Assembly: GCA_035079385.1 (NCBI GenBank)
Contig: JAVHKY010000049.1
Coordinates: 620,001 to 684,000 of the forward strand
Direction of reading: 5' to 3'
DNA: 64,000 nucleotides
DNA from: Aspidiotus rigidus
Taxonomy: Eukaryota > Arthropoda > Insecta > Hemiptera > Diaspididae
Shown here: in pieces, positions 22,301 to 33,880 of the stretch
How the letters are laid out: each line of letters begins with the position of its first letter
Position numbering within the stretch: position 1 is the first letter of the stretch
Position numbers and translations under genes: made by a program
The notes under the pieces: model-generated
What the model was told of the DNA's origin: nothing
Seen by the model: only the letters and a program-made list of their open reading frames with translations
Database searches by the model: none

Positions 22301-23345
22301 TACGGAAAATAATCAAAAAATTTTCGAGGATCCTGAAGAAGTAGTACAATGCTAGTTCTTGACATGCACCTTCCCTTTCAACATTACCTATAATTGTGCG
22401 TTTGTTCTCGAAGAATTTCTCTGTAAATTCCTTTAAATGGAAACGATTTATTCATCGTAATCACATTAATTGAGTATGAAAATTCCATACCCTAATGATT
22501 CTCAAGTCTCATCAAGATTATTCTTGATGTCATTGAGGCGTGGTCTTTCATTTTGTTATTATCATCGAAAAGTTTGAATCTTATCACGTGGTTTTTTTAA
22601 AACTTGAAAGAATAACGGTACATGAAGTCACGAAATGAGAGAAAAGTTCGGGCCATCGACTACGGGAAAAACCCGCGATGTCTGGAATTATCAAGTTTTC
22701 GAATTATTCAATAGATCTGTTGACTTCAAAATTTTCTCTCTCTTTCTTTGAGGACTTCAAGTCTCTCAAAAGTCCGTCAAATATATAGTTCAGTCATCAG
22801 TAGATGTGAAAGTAGCCTTCTGGAGCACTTTGCATAATTATTCAAAGGGTCAATTAACAGGCCATTCGCTCATTTGAATTTTTGAGGGGTGGCCTTTGAA
22901 AGAGGTTGAATCTTATTGGTATATTGGAAGTGAGGAACTTGAAAGGAGTTAAAGTTAATTGGATATTGTGCTTTGGTCTTTTGTTTCAAAGATCTTAATT
23001 TTCCTGCGATTTGAGAACAAATTAAGAGAAAATTTTTCTCTATTTCTGACATGTAGTAATATGATTTTTAAGACTAGAAATTTTGAATTTGATGAGCAAG
23101 GTTTTGTGTTGAAGAAAATTCATTTTCACGCTCTTCTTAACTGTTGATGAGCAGCAGAAGAAAGGAGCACGTCCTAACCTTTAAATTACCACCTTTGGAA
23201 AGGGACAAAAATCTTGTTACATTCAGGCTTCGGCCAAGGTCAGCACAAGACAGACGGCTTTTAGTGGCTTCTAAGACCCAGATGGCCTTATAAACACCAC
23301 GTAAGTTGGTGTGAGCAGGATGGAAGTGAAGAAACATATTGAAGT
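22301..23345. other. No recognised feature
   Basis: Unique-looking AT-rich DNA. No splice-compatible coding block or inverted repeat that I can support. Confidence 0.35.
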
Positions 23346-23349
23346 TGTT

Positions 23350-24089
23350 TTTTTAGCGGAGAAATCGCTATAGAAAACAAACGCGAGTGCGAGCGCATTC
23401 AAATTATAACACCATTATTTTCGGGCTTTGGAAAATTTCAGCCCGTAAGTCTTATATAATTGGGGGGGGGCTTTGAAAAATTTCCTTTCTCTAGTGGTGT
23501 ATTATATGACAGGAGCTATATATGATTGGTGGGGGCGGGACATGGAAAAATTTCAGCCCCTAAGCCTTATATGATACGTGGGGGACTAAGAAAACTTAGA
23601 TGCCATTGCAGGACTGCAATGGCAGTGGGGAACCCGCTGTCCCAAGAATTTTTCCAAGTCCCCTTCTATCATATAAAAGCTTGGAGCCTTAAGTTTTTCC
23701 AAGTCCCGAAATTGATTACGTGACAACTCAAACGCGCTGCAATTTCAAGGAAGCCGTCATTTTCCAACTCCCCCTCCTGTCATATTTAACTCAAGAGTTC
23801 TAAGTCCCCAGCTCCAGAGTCTACATTTTCCCAAGTCCGCCTACTATCATAATATGTAGCTCAAGAGTCGAAATTTACGCCGGGCGCCGTCTGGCAAAAA
23901 CTTGAGAAAAATTTTGACTCGTATCATATATAGCTCGAGAGTCAACATACAGCTCAAAGGTTGAAATTTTTACAAGTCCCTCCCCTTTCTCCGTGACATC
24001 ATCAACCTCAGACCGCACATGCCCGCGCTCGCGGCCGAAAATTTCCTGAAAGTACCCCCAACAAAAGGGATAGCGGGTTCCCCGCTAAA
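23350..24089. mobile_element. Satellite-carrying element A with terminal palindromes
   Basis: The left end near 23352 reads TTAGCGGAGAAATCGCTA and continues with AACAAACGCGAG. The right end (24072-24089) is AGCGGGTTCCCCGCTAAA, preceded by AACAAAAGGGAT and a GCGCTCGCGG word. The ends are inverted relative to one another. Inside lie degenerate 45-bp satellite copies and, at 23602-23638, a double hairpin (GCCATTGCA...TGCAATGGC followed by AGTGGGGAACCCGCT) that looks like the left end of a second, nested copy. No coding sequence. Confidence 0.65.
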
Positions 24090-24960
24090 CTTTCGACTCT
24101 CAAGCTATATATGATAGGAGGGGGACTTAGGAAAATGTCGACTCTCCAGATATAATTATATGATAGGAGTTAAGAAAAGTTTCAGCTTCTGAGCTATACA
24201 TTATGGGGGGGAGGGGGCTTGGAGTAATTTCAGCCTCCAAGCCTTGTATAATAAGAGGGGGACCTGGACAAATGTCGACTCTGGAACTATATATGATAGG
24301 AGAGGGACTGGAATGAATTTCGACTTTTCTTGAACTTACACTATTTATATCTCTGGAACTTGGGAGGAGGGTAAACTTGATTCATTTTTGCCTATTTGGA
24401 TTTTCTGCTGGACAGCACACGGCGCACGGCAAATTTTTCGAAATACCAGTCTCCTGTCGAAATTTTCACTTCCGAGTTAGAGATTGTTCTATGACGTCAT
24501 TAGATTGTGACATCACAGAGACTGATTTATGACATCATCAGATCGTGACGTCATAGGGACTTCACTGTGAGATCATCATTATTGCAACTTGGGAGATATT
24601 CAGATATTGTTTTTGGAATCAGCGTTAACTTTCACTTTCAAATCAAGTAAAATACCCATTTTTAATTTTTGAAAATGTTGGCAAATTAGTCAAATTTTGG
24701 CGCCATAACTCGGCTCAAACAAGTTGTAGAAAGCTGGGTAGGGACGCAAATAGAAGAGAAAATTGCAGATTCAAAGTATACACTTGACGTTTTGCATTTT
24801 TAACACTTGAACAGATTTAGTGCAAGCCCCCATTGAACTGGTAACATTATTTTGGTCCACCATATTATGATTTTTAATTGAGGAACTTTATGTGGTAGGA
24901 GATGGACTTGGAAAAATTTCAACTGTCGAGTGGGGGGATATCGAAAAACTTCTGCTCTCG
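24090..24960. repeat. Satellite copies in reverse orientation and flanks
   Basis: Right after element A the 45-bp motif appears in the opposite sense (ATATATGATAGGAG, GGGACTTGG, TTTCGACTCT). The words TGACATCATCAGATCGTGACG then repeat with variation at 24480-24570. A segment at 24780-24840 matches the flank of the 18.9-19.8 kb foldback element. Confidence 0.6.
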
Positions 24961-24985
24961 AGCTAATGATGATGATGAGAACCAT

Positions 24986-25126
24986 ACATGTGACCAGCGA
25001 TGAGAAAAGGATGCTCATTGTCCACTGACAGAACACGATTTCTTTCTGATTAGACGTCCAATCAGCAAGAAATGGTGTTCCTGCCAATGGGCAATGAGCA
25101 TCCTTTTCTCATCGCAGGTCACATAT
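24986..25126. repeat. 141-bp palindrome
   Basis: Two arms of about 60 bp (left ACATGTGACCAGCGATGAGA, right TCTCATCGCAGGTCACATAT) close on a short centre at GATTAGACGTCCAATC. Mismatches are few. It lies between two satellite patches and has no coding content. It is either a small foldback element or a recently formed inverted duplication. Confidence 0.75.
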
Positions 25127-25206
25127 GTGTTAGGAGGGGGAGTTGGAAATTTTCCAACTCTCGATCAGACCTAATGCGTACACTAAATAAGGGAACTGCG
25201 AAGCTT

Positions 25207-25243
25207 GCGGGTTCCCCGCTGCCATTACAGAGTTTCCAATGGC
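25207..25243. repeat. Double-hairpin module (reverse orientation)
   Basis: GCGGGTTCCCCGCT at 25207-25220 is directly followed by GCCATTACAG...CCAATGGC. This is the reverse complement of the double hairpin at 23602, 27084 and 60927, so it should mark an end of another satellite-carrying element. I could not place the matching end. Confidence 0.6.
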
Positions 25244-26825
25244 ATCTAAATTTTATTCTTCCTTTGCATGTTTCCAAAATAAATCTTGAAAATCGTAGAG
25301 ATGAACGAAGAAAGACCTTCAATATATCTCTCTTCTGCTCTTTGGTGGAAGTTTTTCTAACCTCCTCCTCTTCACCCAGGGCACCCTTCTTCCCTTGCTT
25401 TTCAATTGATGTTTCTTGAATAAGCCATTTCCTGCGCTCTTTCTACTATTTTTCCGAGCCTTCCTGACATCATGCGGTCATCTTCCTCCCTCAGACTAGC
25501 CATCGCCTTCGTCTTTAGTCGACATTTCTCAAACTCTCTCGCCTCTTCCACAATTCAGTCAAATCTGCCGTCTCCCCCTTAAGACAGTACGTCTCATTCT
25601 TTCAAGTATAAGCAAGCGTGGCTAGAACGCATGAATAAAGAATTCAGTCAACAGACCCGTAAAATATCATTTGCTTACTTGCACAAGAAAACCTCTCGTA
25701 TCACTAAATTCAACAGTTGAAAATGATTTTCACCATTTCATTTCGGTCCGAATATGAAAGGGAGGACTGGAATGAAGGTAATTCGCTCGCTTATAGGCCT
25801 CTCATTTTTCAAAGTATACGAGTTAGATAAATCATCTCGAGATAAATTCTTTCTTTCACATTCCAATGAGGTGAAAAAAACTAAAAGCATTCCGGTTTCA
25901 GTTCATACAAACATTGCCGGCACTTCTTTATTATACCACTCTCATCTACTCGTGCGTATTCGAATTACGTTAATCATGAAGTTGAAGATCAATTTTACTA
26001 TACAGTGAATCCTATAATATATTGTGACGAACACGTTTTTAAGAAGAAGAAGAAAGGAGGAGAACCTGATCGTTTTCAAGACCAAGTTCGCGTTCAAAGT
26101 TTTTTTTTTTTTTTTTCTCTCGGTAAAAGAGACGTTGGAACCACTTTTATTGTTTCTTCATCTTTCGAGGGCAGAGATGGCGAAATTTTGTACGTATTTT
26201 TACGATTTTTTGATGGGTACAGGCTGGCATCAAGAAACTATGGACTTACAGACCTTCCGATGAACGCTGCACTTTCTTGCACTCGTATATGATACGCGTA
26301 TACAATGGTACGAACGCTTTACTTTGTACTTTCGTATATTGTTTGACCATGAATAGCTAATTAAGCCTACGGTCTGGCTTATACGGTTTTCTGTAGTAAA
26401 TGGTATTAAATTATTCGAGGCAGTCACTCATCGAACAGTTACTCATTGTCGAGTGGCGAATCAGTTATAAATCCGCGTCAAGTTGAAAGAATCGAATGAA
26501 TTTCAAGGCGTATCGAGTCTTTCGTAATTCATAGCGATATGTACGAGATTATTGAGTTTCATAGGATGAGAAAAAAAAAGGAGAAGAAAGGGAGAGGGAG
26601 GATGAGTAAAAATTTAGTCGGACTATAATCTACGGTATTATTCGCATATAGCGTCACGAGAATGGACAGTCATCACTTGGAGAAGAAGGGGGGGCCCATG
26701 GAACGTGATTGCTCGAATAGTTCCTTGTTATCTTCTTGTGGGGCAGACTTATAGTCAAACAGAAAATTATGGCTAGGAATGAGGCACGTAAAAATAGTGG
26801 TCATGGTGTCATACAAAAATTGAAC
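25244..26825. other. No recognised feature
   Basis: No gene supported. Several open frames exist but none has a signal, motif or consistent splice site. Confidence 0.35.
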
Positions 26826-27194
26826 TCTACAGGCAGAGGTTGAAAGCCGTAAGATAAAACTTGAGCTTTCGACTTTAACTTTCGATTTTAACCTGAAAAA
26901 ATTTTGACTTTTCGCTTCTCAATAAAAAATATTTGTTGACTTTCGGCTTTTTCCCGTCTGAATTCTCCGGCTTTGGCTTTCAACTTTTCTAAAGAAAAAA
27001 AATGAATGATATGTTGAACCGCAGCGAAAAAGAAGAAGTTAAAAAGAAAATGGGGAAGAAAAACAGAAGACGAAAAATTAGAAGCCATTGCAGACGTTGC
27101 AATGGCAGCGGGGAACCCGCAATTCCTTAACTCGACCACTCAGGTGGTGTGGAACTGAGTTGATAATCTTGTCAAATAATTCAAATCGAAATTA

Positions 27195-28775
27195 TCATTC
27201 TACATTCCCTCCTATCATACATAGCTCGAGAGTCGAAATTCTTCCAAGTTCCCCTTCTATCATATATAGCTCGGAAGTCACAATTCTTCCAAGTACCCCT
27301 CCTATCATATATAGCTCGAGGCTCGAAATTCTTCTAAGTCCCCCTCCTATCATATATAGCACGAGACTCGAAATTCTTCTAAATCTTCCAAGTCCCCCTC
27401 CTATCATATATAGCTCCAGTCTCAAAATTTTTCCAAGTTTTTGGTTGGACGGCGGAAGGTAGCACGAAAATCAAAATTCTTCCAAGTCCCCCCCTCCCCC
27501 CTATTATGTATAGCTCGCGACTTTAAATTCTTCTAAGTCCCCCCTCCTATCATAAATATCTCGAGACTTGAAATTCTTCTAAGTCCCCCTTTCATCATCT
27601 ATAGCTCGCAAGTTTTTGGTTGGACGGCGGACGGCGGACGGTAGCTCGAAAGTCAAAATTCTTCCAAGTCCCCTCCCCGCCCCTATTATATATAGCTAGA
27701 GACTTGAAATTCTTCTAAGTCCCCCTCCTTTCATATATAGTTCGAGACTTGAAATTCTTCTAAGCGCCCCTCCTTTCATATATGGCTCAAGACTCGAAAT
27801 TCTTCCAAGTCCCCCTCCTATCATATATAGCTCGAGTCTCAAAATTTTTCCAAGTTTTTGGTTGGACGGCGGACGGCGGACGGTAGCTCGAAAGTCAAAA
27901 TTCTTCCAAGTCCCCCCCCCCCGCCCCTATCATATATATCTCAAGACTTGAAATACTTCTAAGTCCCCCTCCTATCATATATAGCTCGAGTCTCAGAATT
28001 TTTCCAAGTTTTTGGTTGGACGGCGGACGGTAGCTCGAAAGTCAAAATTCTTCCAAGTCCCCTCCCCCCCGCCCCTATTATATATAGCTCGCGACTTGAA
28101 ATTCTTCTAAGTCTCTCTTCTATCATATATAGCTCAAGACTCGAAATTCTTCTAAGTCCCCCTCCTATCATATATAGCTCGAGTCTGAAAATTTTTCTAA
28201 GTTTTTGGTTGGACGGCGGACGGTAGCTCGAAAGTCAAAATTCTTCTAAGTCCCCCCTCCTATCATATAATTATATCTCAAGACTTGAAATACTTCTAAG
28301 TCCCCCTCCTATCATATATAGCACGAGTCTCAAAATTTTTCCAAGTTGTTGGTTGGACGGCGGACGGTAGCTCGAAAGTCAAAATTCTTCCAAGTCCCCC
28401 CCCCCCTCCTCCGCCCCTATTATATATAGCTCGAGTCTCAAAATTTTTCCAAGTTTTTGGTTAGACGGCGGAAAGTCAAAATTCTTCCAAGTCCCCCCTC
28501 CTATCATATATATCTCAAGACTTGAAACACTTCTAAGTCCCCCTCCTATCATATATAGCTCGAGTCTCAAAATTTTTCCAAGTTTTTGGTTGGACGGCGG
28601 ACGGTAGCTCGAAAGTCAAAATTCTTCCAAGTCCCCCCCGCCCCTATTATATATAGCTCGAGACTTGAAATTCTTCTAAGTCCCCCTCCTTTCATATATA
28701 GCTCGAGACTCGAAATTCTTCCAAGTCCCCCTCCTATCATATATAGCTCGAGACTCGAAATTCTCCAAGTCCCGT
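27195..28775 (+). repeat. 45-bp satellite array
   Basis: About 30 units in one orientation. The unit is TCGAAATTCTTCCAAGTC, then CCCCTCCTATCAT, then ATATAGCTCGAGAC. Several longer super-units insert TTTTTGGTTGGACGGCGGA with GGTAGCTCGAAAGTC, making a roughly 250-bp higher period that recurs near 27440, 27615, 27860, 28020, 28210, 28350, 28460 and 28590. The open frames that run through it are artefacts of the repeat period being a multiple of three. Confidence 0.95.
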
Positions 28776-28777
28776 AA

Positions 28778-28800
28778 CCTAACCTAACCTTAGGTTACTA
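28778..28800. repeat. Short telomere-type CCTAA run with inverted copy
   Basis: GTAACCTAACCTAACC runs into TTAGGTTAC, so three CCTAA units face one TTAGG unit and form a small hairpin. TTAGG is the ancestral insect telomere repeat. The run is too short to mean a chromosome end and lies within element B. Confidence 0.6.
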
Positions 28801-29379
28801 ACTTCGCGGACGCGGACGCGGACGTTTTCTGAGGATGTAATCTCCTAACAAAATGGATAGCGGGTTCCCCGCTAAAAGTGAAAGAAAAAGCTGAAAAAAA
28901 GAGCTAAATAAATAAAACCTTTGGCTTTTTGCTTCCTATCAAAAGAATGTTTTCAACTCTTGACTTTTGGCTTTTTGGATTCAAAATTCTCCGACTTTCG
29001 GTTTGAAACTTTCAGCTTTCAACCTCTATCTACAGGGCAGCAAACAATCGGTATCGGTTTTTCATACGACGCTGAGTGATTCAATATAATATAATAATCA
29101 ATACGATAACAAATAATACTATGAAACAGTGTTACCCTTATTATTCTTAATCAGAGGCGAGTGGCGGCGCAGATTTTGACTCCAAACTTTTTCAGTTAGT
29201 CCATAATGCTTTCTTTCCTCTCTTCCATCCACCAAGACTGCGTACATGAACCGACTGATGCAGTTTTTCACGACTCCCTCCAAAATTTCATCTCCTTTCA
29301 TTACAACGACGCAATCATCTTCAAAAAAATTATTCCAATGCAAGGGCAGCAGGTGATTTATCAAATTAAAAAAAGCGTG

Positions 29380-29990
29380 TTGAACCAAGTTAGTTAGAGA
29401 AGATGAAAGAATTTTTGAGACGTAGACATTGTAGGGGAAGTCGTGATCATTTCTGAGTGCTTGAAAAATGGAGCTGGAGCTTGTAAGGAGTGACGAAGGG
29501 GAAGAAGTGAGAGTGCACGAGAAGATGTGTTGGGTTGTTAGATTTCCTTCGTAGCAGTGCGGGTAAGATGGGGAGATAGTAGGTAAGGGTTGATGTGTAT
29601 GAGACCTATTCTCAGTCTAGAGAGAGTAACTTCTCGTTTGGAACTCCTGTTACAGGATGACCATGAGATGGGAGTTTTGTTGAATTCGTTTTAGGCCCGC
29701 TGATTTTAGAATCAATGCGTTTTTTGATTTTACGGTCATCCATCATAGAGAAATATACTCTCTGTGAGTATATTTCCCCGCTGATTTTCTTTTAAGGTGC
29801 AGTATGCTATTGTTGGATGATGTGACGGAAGTGATTCTTACAGTCTGAAGCTGGTAAGAGAGATTAGTCAGAAATTGTTTTGAAGATGGTGGTTTGTTTA
29901 GCCTCTCAGTCAACGAAAGCATATTCAGGTAGATCATCGTTAATAAAATTGAGTGTAGATCACAGTATGAGTAAGTGAATTCTTTGGATG
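29380..29990 (-). pseudogene. RNase H-bearing LINE, C-terminal relic
   Basis: The minus strand reads REVTLSRLRIGLIHINPYLL and, after a shift, YPHCYEGNLTTQHIFSC followed by an ALRNDHDF-type stretch. These are the same blocks as in the younger copy at 36650-36900 (SRLRIGHTKI, CPHCQKDKLTVEHFFSC, ALKNNQD). It is an old copy of the same LINE family, without a poly(A) tail. The first Cys of the zinc-finger-like block is Tyr here. Confidence 0.75.
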
Positions 29991-30059
29991 AGGACGTTGG
30001 AGCTCTAGAGGTCTAATTTATTTTAACAGTGAAACTGTTTTATCGGGAGGTATTTCGGA

Positions 30060-30620
30060 AGAAATGTCCGCCGTCCGTCCGGCCGGCCGGCTGGCGAAGC
30101 TCGTTGCTCGAAAGTTTTCCAAGTCCCTCGCCTATCGTATACAGCCTGGGGAGCGGGGCTCGTGACGTCACAATGTGATGAAGTCATGGATCATTTTTTT
30201 CAAGTCCCCCTCCTATTGGATATAGCTTGAGATGGGGCCTGTGACGTCACACTTCGATAACGTCATATGGCAGCCTTGTGACCTCACAATCTTTCTTTTG
30301 CAGCCTAATATACAGCATATACTAGGCCTATACTAACTAGTTTGCTTAGTAAGTTTAGCCTTCACTATACTAGGCTGAGATGAGGGTCAATGAGAATCTG
30401 CGTAACGTGAGGTAATGAAACGCTTTATAATAAGGTTAGAATGATACTCTAGGGACTTGAAAACATTTTCATTATACGAAGCCTAACACAGGGCGTAAAC
30501 TAACTAGCCTGCCGCGAGTGAGCCCCACGAGTGAAAAAATATCTCACGAGCGCTTGACCTAGAACATTTCAGATGACCGATAAAATATAAGTTATTTATT
30601 TGGCTACGCCAGAAAATTTT
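30060..30620. repeat. Satellite remnants and DR-1 copy 3
   Basis: A GC-rich GCCGTCCGTCCGGCC stretch and two degraded satellite units occupy 30060-30240, with TGACGTCA-type words at 30160 and 30245. At 30515-30620 lies the third copy of DR-1 (ATATCTCACGAGCGCTTGAC ... GGCTACGCCAGAAAA). Confidence 0.6.
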
Positions 30621-30624
30621 TATT

Positions 30625-32585
30625 TTTTTTTTTTGAAGTATACTAAAAATTGTGAACAAAATCCGTCCATACATTCCATAGTACCCTTACATGAATAGGG
30701 CGAGCAGAGGGTGGACTACTACATAATAAATAAATGAATAAACAAAAATAAATGTACATGAACAATTTTAAACAAATTACCAATATATTTTTCGATTTCA
30801 CGATCTATTTTTATTGGAAAAACAAGAGCGATCCAACGTCCTATTGAATTTAAGAGCATTTTATGCGTAGCCCACAAGTTCTCTTTCTAGATTCAATACC
30901 AAGAATTCATTCGATGTCCACAGGTTTCACTTTTATATTCTTTCAAAACTCTCCTCGAGCTAATTTCTTACGACCTTAAAATTGAAGCAAATCAGAGTAT
31001 TTTTACTGACGTGCATGGTCATTTTATTAGTATGTACGAGTCGTTCGTTCAGCGTCTCTTCAACTACTCCTCCTATATTCGAAGAAGAGTATCTTACGAG
31101 ATTATAATAATTATTGCTCTAGGAAAATATAATTGTCAATAAAGCGCGGATTTTAAAAAAAAAAGACATGAATTACGGTCAATTGCCAGAACCGCACTCG
31201 GAAAAAGTAAGAGTTGTTTATTAATTGGAAAGGTATGATTTTTTTACAATCAGTGACATGGATATAGTGCAAAATGCAATAGAAAATTAGATGTCCCTGT
31301 GTATACGTCTCAATCAGAAATGAGCGCTATTTCAAAAATATAATCTTACTTTCTGCTCTTCTGCGGAGAAAATTCGACCTTACTGTTCAAAATTTGAAAA
31401 GAAATTCTATCCCGAAGATTATTGCGAACTCGTGGAATTGTTAGAATCCATTCTGGAGTTTGTTTGTCCCTGACAAGACAAGTTATGAGGCTCAAACAGA
31501 AAAGGAATGAAGTTGGTGGTTTTTGACACCTTGGTTACCATTCTCGTCAAAAGAACCTGGTCTGGTTGGTTTTCTGAATGTGGCTAAAGGTTTTTACTTC
31601 TTTTACAATTATACAGTTCTTGATTGTAACGTCTCCTAGTATTCAAACTGGTGAAACATGTGAAATCTTAGTGTACGTATCATTATCATCATCATGAGGT
31701 GAGAGAATGAGTTTGCAACAGGGATGTTTGAGCTGTTCACCCGCTCTACGCCAAAAAGACCGTATCTATTCAGTCAATTTTCGGGAATCCCTAATAAATT
31801 TCCAGTAGGGAGGGCAGTTATCGATGGACCTTCGATCTGAAACTATCCTGGTGTGAGAGCATTGGGATGAGTTGATTCCTCAATAAGAGGAATCTACATT
31901 GTTGTATATTCTTCAAAATTGAAAACTTTGTCAGACAGACTTGAATTCAAGTGACGTTTGATTGACTTAACTCAACTTACCCATAAGCCTCTTAGAAGCG
32001 GCCCGCTGGGAGCGATATGTTATTAGAGGTCAAATTTTGAATGAACTCTCCATTTTTATTTAGAAATGAGTATAGCTGAGTGAGTTTGTCATCAGCTCCA
32101 TGAAAAATCGAACCAGTGTCTGAATACAAATTTCTAGGTATCCCTCTCTACAAGATGTGAATCTAATATGAGCTGCAAAAAAGGTTTCCGTAGTCAAATC
32201 AGGAACAAGCTTCAAGTTAATGGCCTTTGTAGTAAACAGACAAAAAGTGAGACATACATTTTGAGAAAAACATACCGCTCTCCTCCTATGATTTCATAAG
32301 GTGCCACATAGTCTAGACCAGTATTCTCAAAAGCTTTTTATGGTTAATGGCCTATTGTAGAATCCGCATTTTTGTAACATTTTTTCATAATATGATACCT
32401 CATCTGGTTCTCTAATGACTATTGAATTTGGGAAACAATGTTGGAGTGAATTTGTCTCTCGTTTAGTATAGCAATTCGACCGTTGAATTTTTATTACTTT
32501 ATCTTCATCACTAAGCTGAACTCTTTCTGGTGATGGAGCAGTGTAATAGTGGGAGTCTTTAGTTCGTCTGGTCTCTTTTTGATGA
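30625..32585. other. No recognised feature
   Basis: AT-rich DNA lacking open frames of note, splice-compatible blocks or clear repeats. Confidence 0.35.
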
Positions 32586-32601
32586 AAGGTTAGGGTAGGC
32601 G

Positions 32602-32957
32602 CCTCTACCCCACTTATTTAGGGTTATGTAGAGGAGCCCCCCCCGGTATTGTACCTCCCAATCTACTTTTTCTCCTCCCAGCTGCCCTGAGATCACTGTT
32701 AGATCAATTGGGGCAGCTGAGCGGATGATTAATAGCCGAAGTACAAAAGGGAAACCCGTCCAGTGCATAAGTCAACTTGACAAGTCTCTGTGGGCAACCC
32801 TTGAGTATGGAAGCACTAAATATAAACTACACTTAAGATGATAAAACCCCTTGCAGAGAGAGTTTATAACATTGTCTTAACGCGGAATAAACTCGCCCCA
32901 TGGAGCAAGTTCCAATTGGGGAACCCAAACCCAAAAAAAAAAAAAAAAAAAAAAAAA
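32602..32957 (+). mobile_element. Poly(A) retroposon with 14-bp target duplication
   Basis: A 356-bp insert ends in a pure run of 25 A's (32933-32957). It is flanked by GGTTAGGGTAGGCG at 32588-32601 and again at 32958-32971. That is the signature of LINE-driven retroposition. I see no tRNA-type A and B boxes, so it is not an obvious SINE. It contains AATAAACTCGCCCC near its 3' end and could be a 5'-truncated LINE 3' end or a processed transcript. The intact A-run and exact duplication imply a recent event. Confidence 0.85.
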
Positions 32958-32971
32958 GGTTAGGGTAGGCG

Positions 32972-33880
32972 GAAACCTCCCACCAAGGGCTCGAGAATTT
33001 CTGTAAATATGAGGAGTAAGGTATTTGGGCGAATTTTTGACTTCCGCGCCAAAGGCGTTCTTAAGAGAGGAGAGGGGGGTTCGAGATCAACCCGGCTGAA
33101 CTGAAAAATTTGTCTCCATCCAGAAAAACCTTACGCACCTCTCATCAAACCCCTCGAAATCTGCGAAATTTGGTGTTGAAAACCTTGACCAGAAAAATTT
33201 TCCTTTTCAACTCCCTTCGACAATTTTCTAGATACGCCCGTGTTTTGTTCTGTGCCTTTATTTCTTCCTTCTCCTGATCTATATTCCATGGTGGTGGAAA
33301 GTTGTCATTATAAGTTCGTAAACGTTCTCTGTCAGGCCAATGCAATAACGCACTGAAAGCGTACCCTCTGTAGTACAATTTGTTTGAAACAAGAACTCGC
33401 TCGATGTGAAGTAATCTTAAAACGATAACTAAGGCTTCCAAATGATGGATTTTTCTCTCTAATTTCATCAAAACCAATTAGACTTTTTGGAAATTCTAGA
33501 AGTGGGTAACTTTCACAGAGGTTAAGGCATCATTAATAAAACTTGAAATGCACACCATCAATGTATATAATCAGATTTCATATGGTTCGCAAGTGGATGG
33601 ACGAGTCTATGCTTCAAATTTCTTGATACCGGGGGGAGGTCATTGAAGGAAATATCTTCTACTGCATTCAAGACTTCAACCGGAATTTCTTGCAGGCGTT
33701 TGTTTATCTTTACATGCCTTTCTATAATTTTGGTCGTAACCTCGCAAAGAATACGCACTGCCCATTTCAATCATATCGCTTCGGTTTTCTTTTCCTGTCC
33801 ATGTTGAGATTTAAAATTCTTTGACTTAGCCGTCTTCGATTCCTAAGAACTCAAGGACAGAAATTTGGACAATAGCTAAA
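32972..33880. other. Region with two unassigned minus-strand frames
   Basis: Minus-strand frames at 33558-33770 and 33145-33477 look protein-like (for example EIPVEVLNAVEDISFNDLPP and HWPDRERLRTYNDNFPPPW) but start without ATG and are in different frames. They may be exons or an old element. I cannot name a family. Confidence 0.25.

Larger units (their letters stand above)
27078..28876. mobile_element. Satellite-carrying element B inside the hAT-like element
   Basis: The left end has the double hairpin GCCATTGCAGACGTTGCAAT-GGC (27084-27106) plus AGCGGGGAACCCGC (27107-27120). The right end has AACAAAATGGAT plus AGCGGGTTCCCCGCT (28859-28873). Everything between is 45-bp satellite. This is the clearest example of the family, with both ends preserved and oppositely oriented. 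No coding sequence. Confidence 0.65.
26834..29028. mobile_element. hAT-like non-autonomous element, 2.2 kb, with 8-bp target duplication
   Basis: The left end starts CAGAGGTTGAAAGC and the right end finishes GCTTTCAACCTCTA. Subterminal inverted words (GACTTTCGGCTTTT against AAAAAGCCAAAAGTC) extend over about 150 bp. The octamer TCTACAGG lies directly outside both ends (26826-26833 and 29029-29036). An 8-bp duplication and a (C/T)A-G-start are the hallmarks of the hAT superfamily. No transposase frame is present; the interior is a satellite-carrying element and a dense 45-bp array. Movement in trans by a related transposase is inferred. Confidence 0.8.

Noticed and set aside
27088..27462. 124-codon frame with repeated IIYSSRLEILPSPP units
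   Set aside because: It is a read-through of the 45-bp satellite, whose length is a multiple of three.
27195..28775. Possible CRISPR-like array of regularly spaced repeats
   Set aside because: Units are directly adjoining, diverge like a satellite, have no unique spacers, and lie in a eukaryotic mobile element.
28778..28800. Telomere end or interstitial telomere array
   Set aside because: Only three to four CCTAA units with an inverted unit; coding and repeat sequence continue on both sides.
33145..33770. Two protein-like minus-strand frames (110 and 70 codons)
   Set aside because: Both begin at TTG, lie in different frames and show no motif that I can name, so they are mentioned only as an unassigned region.
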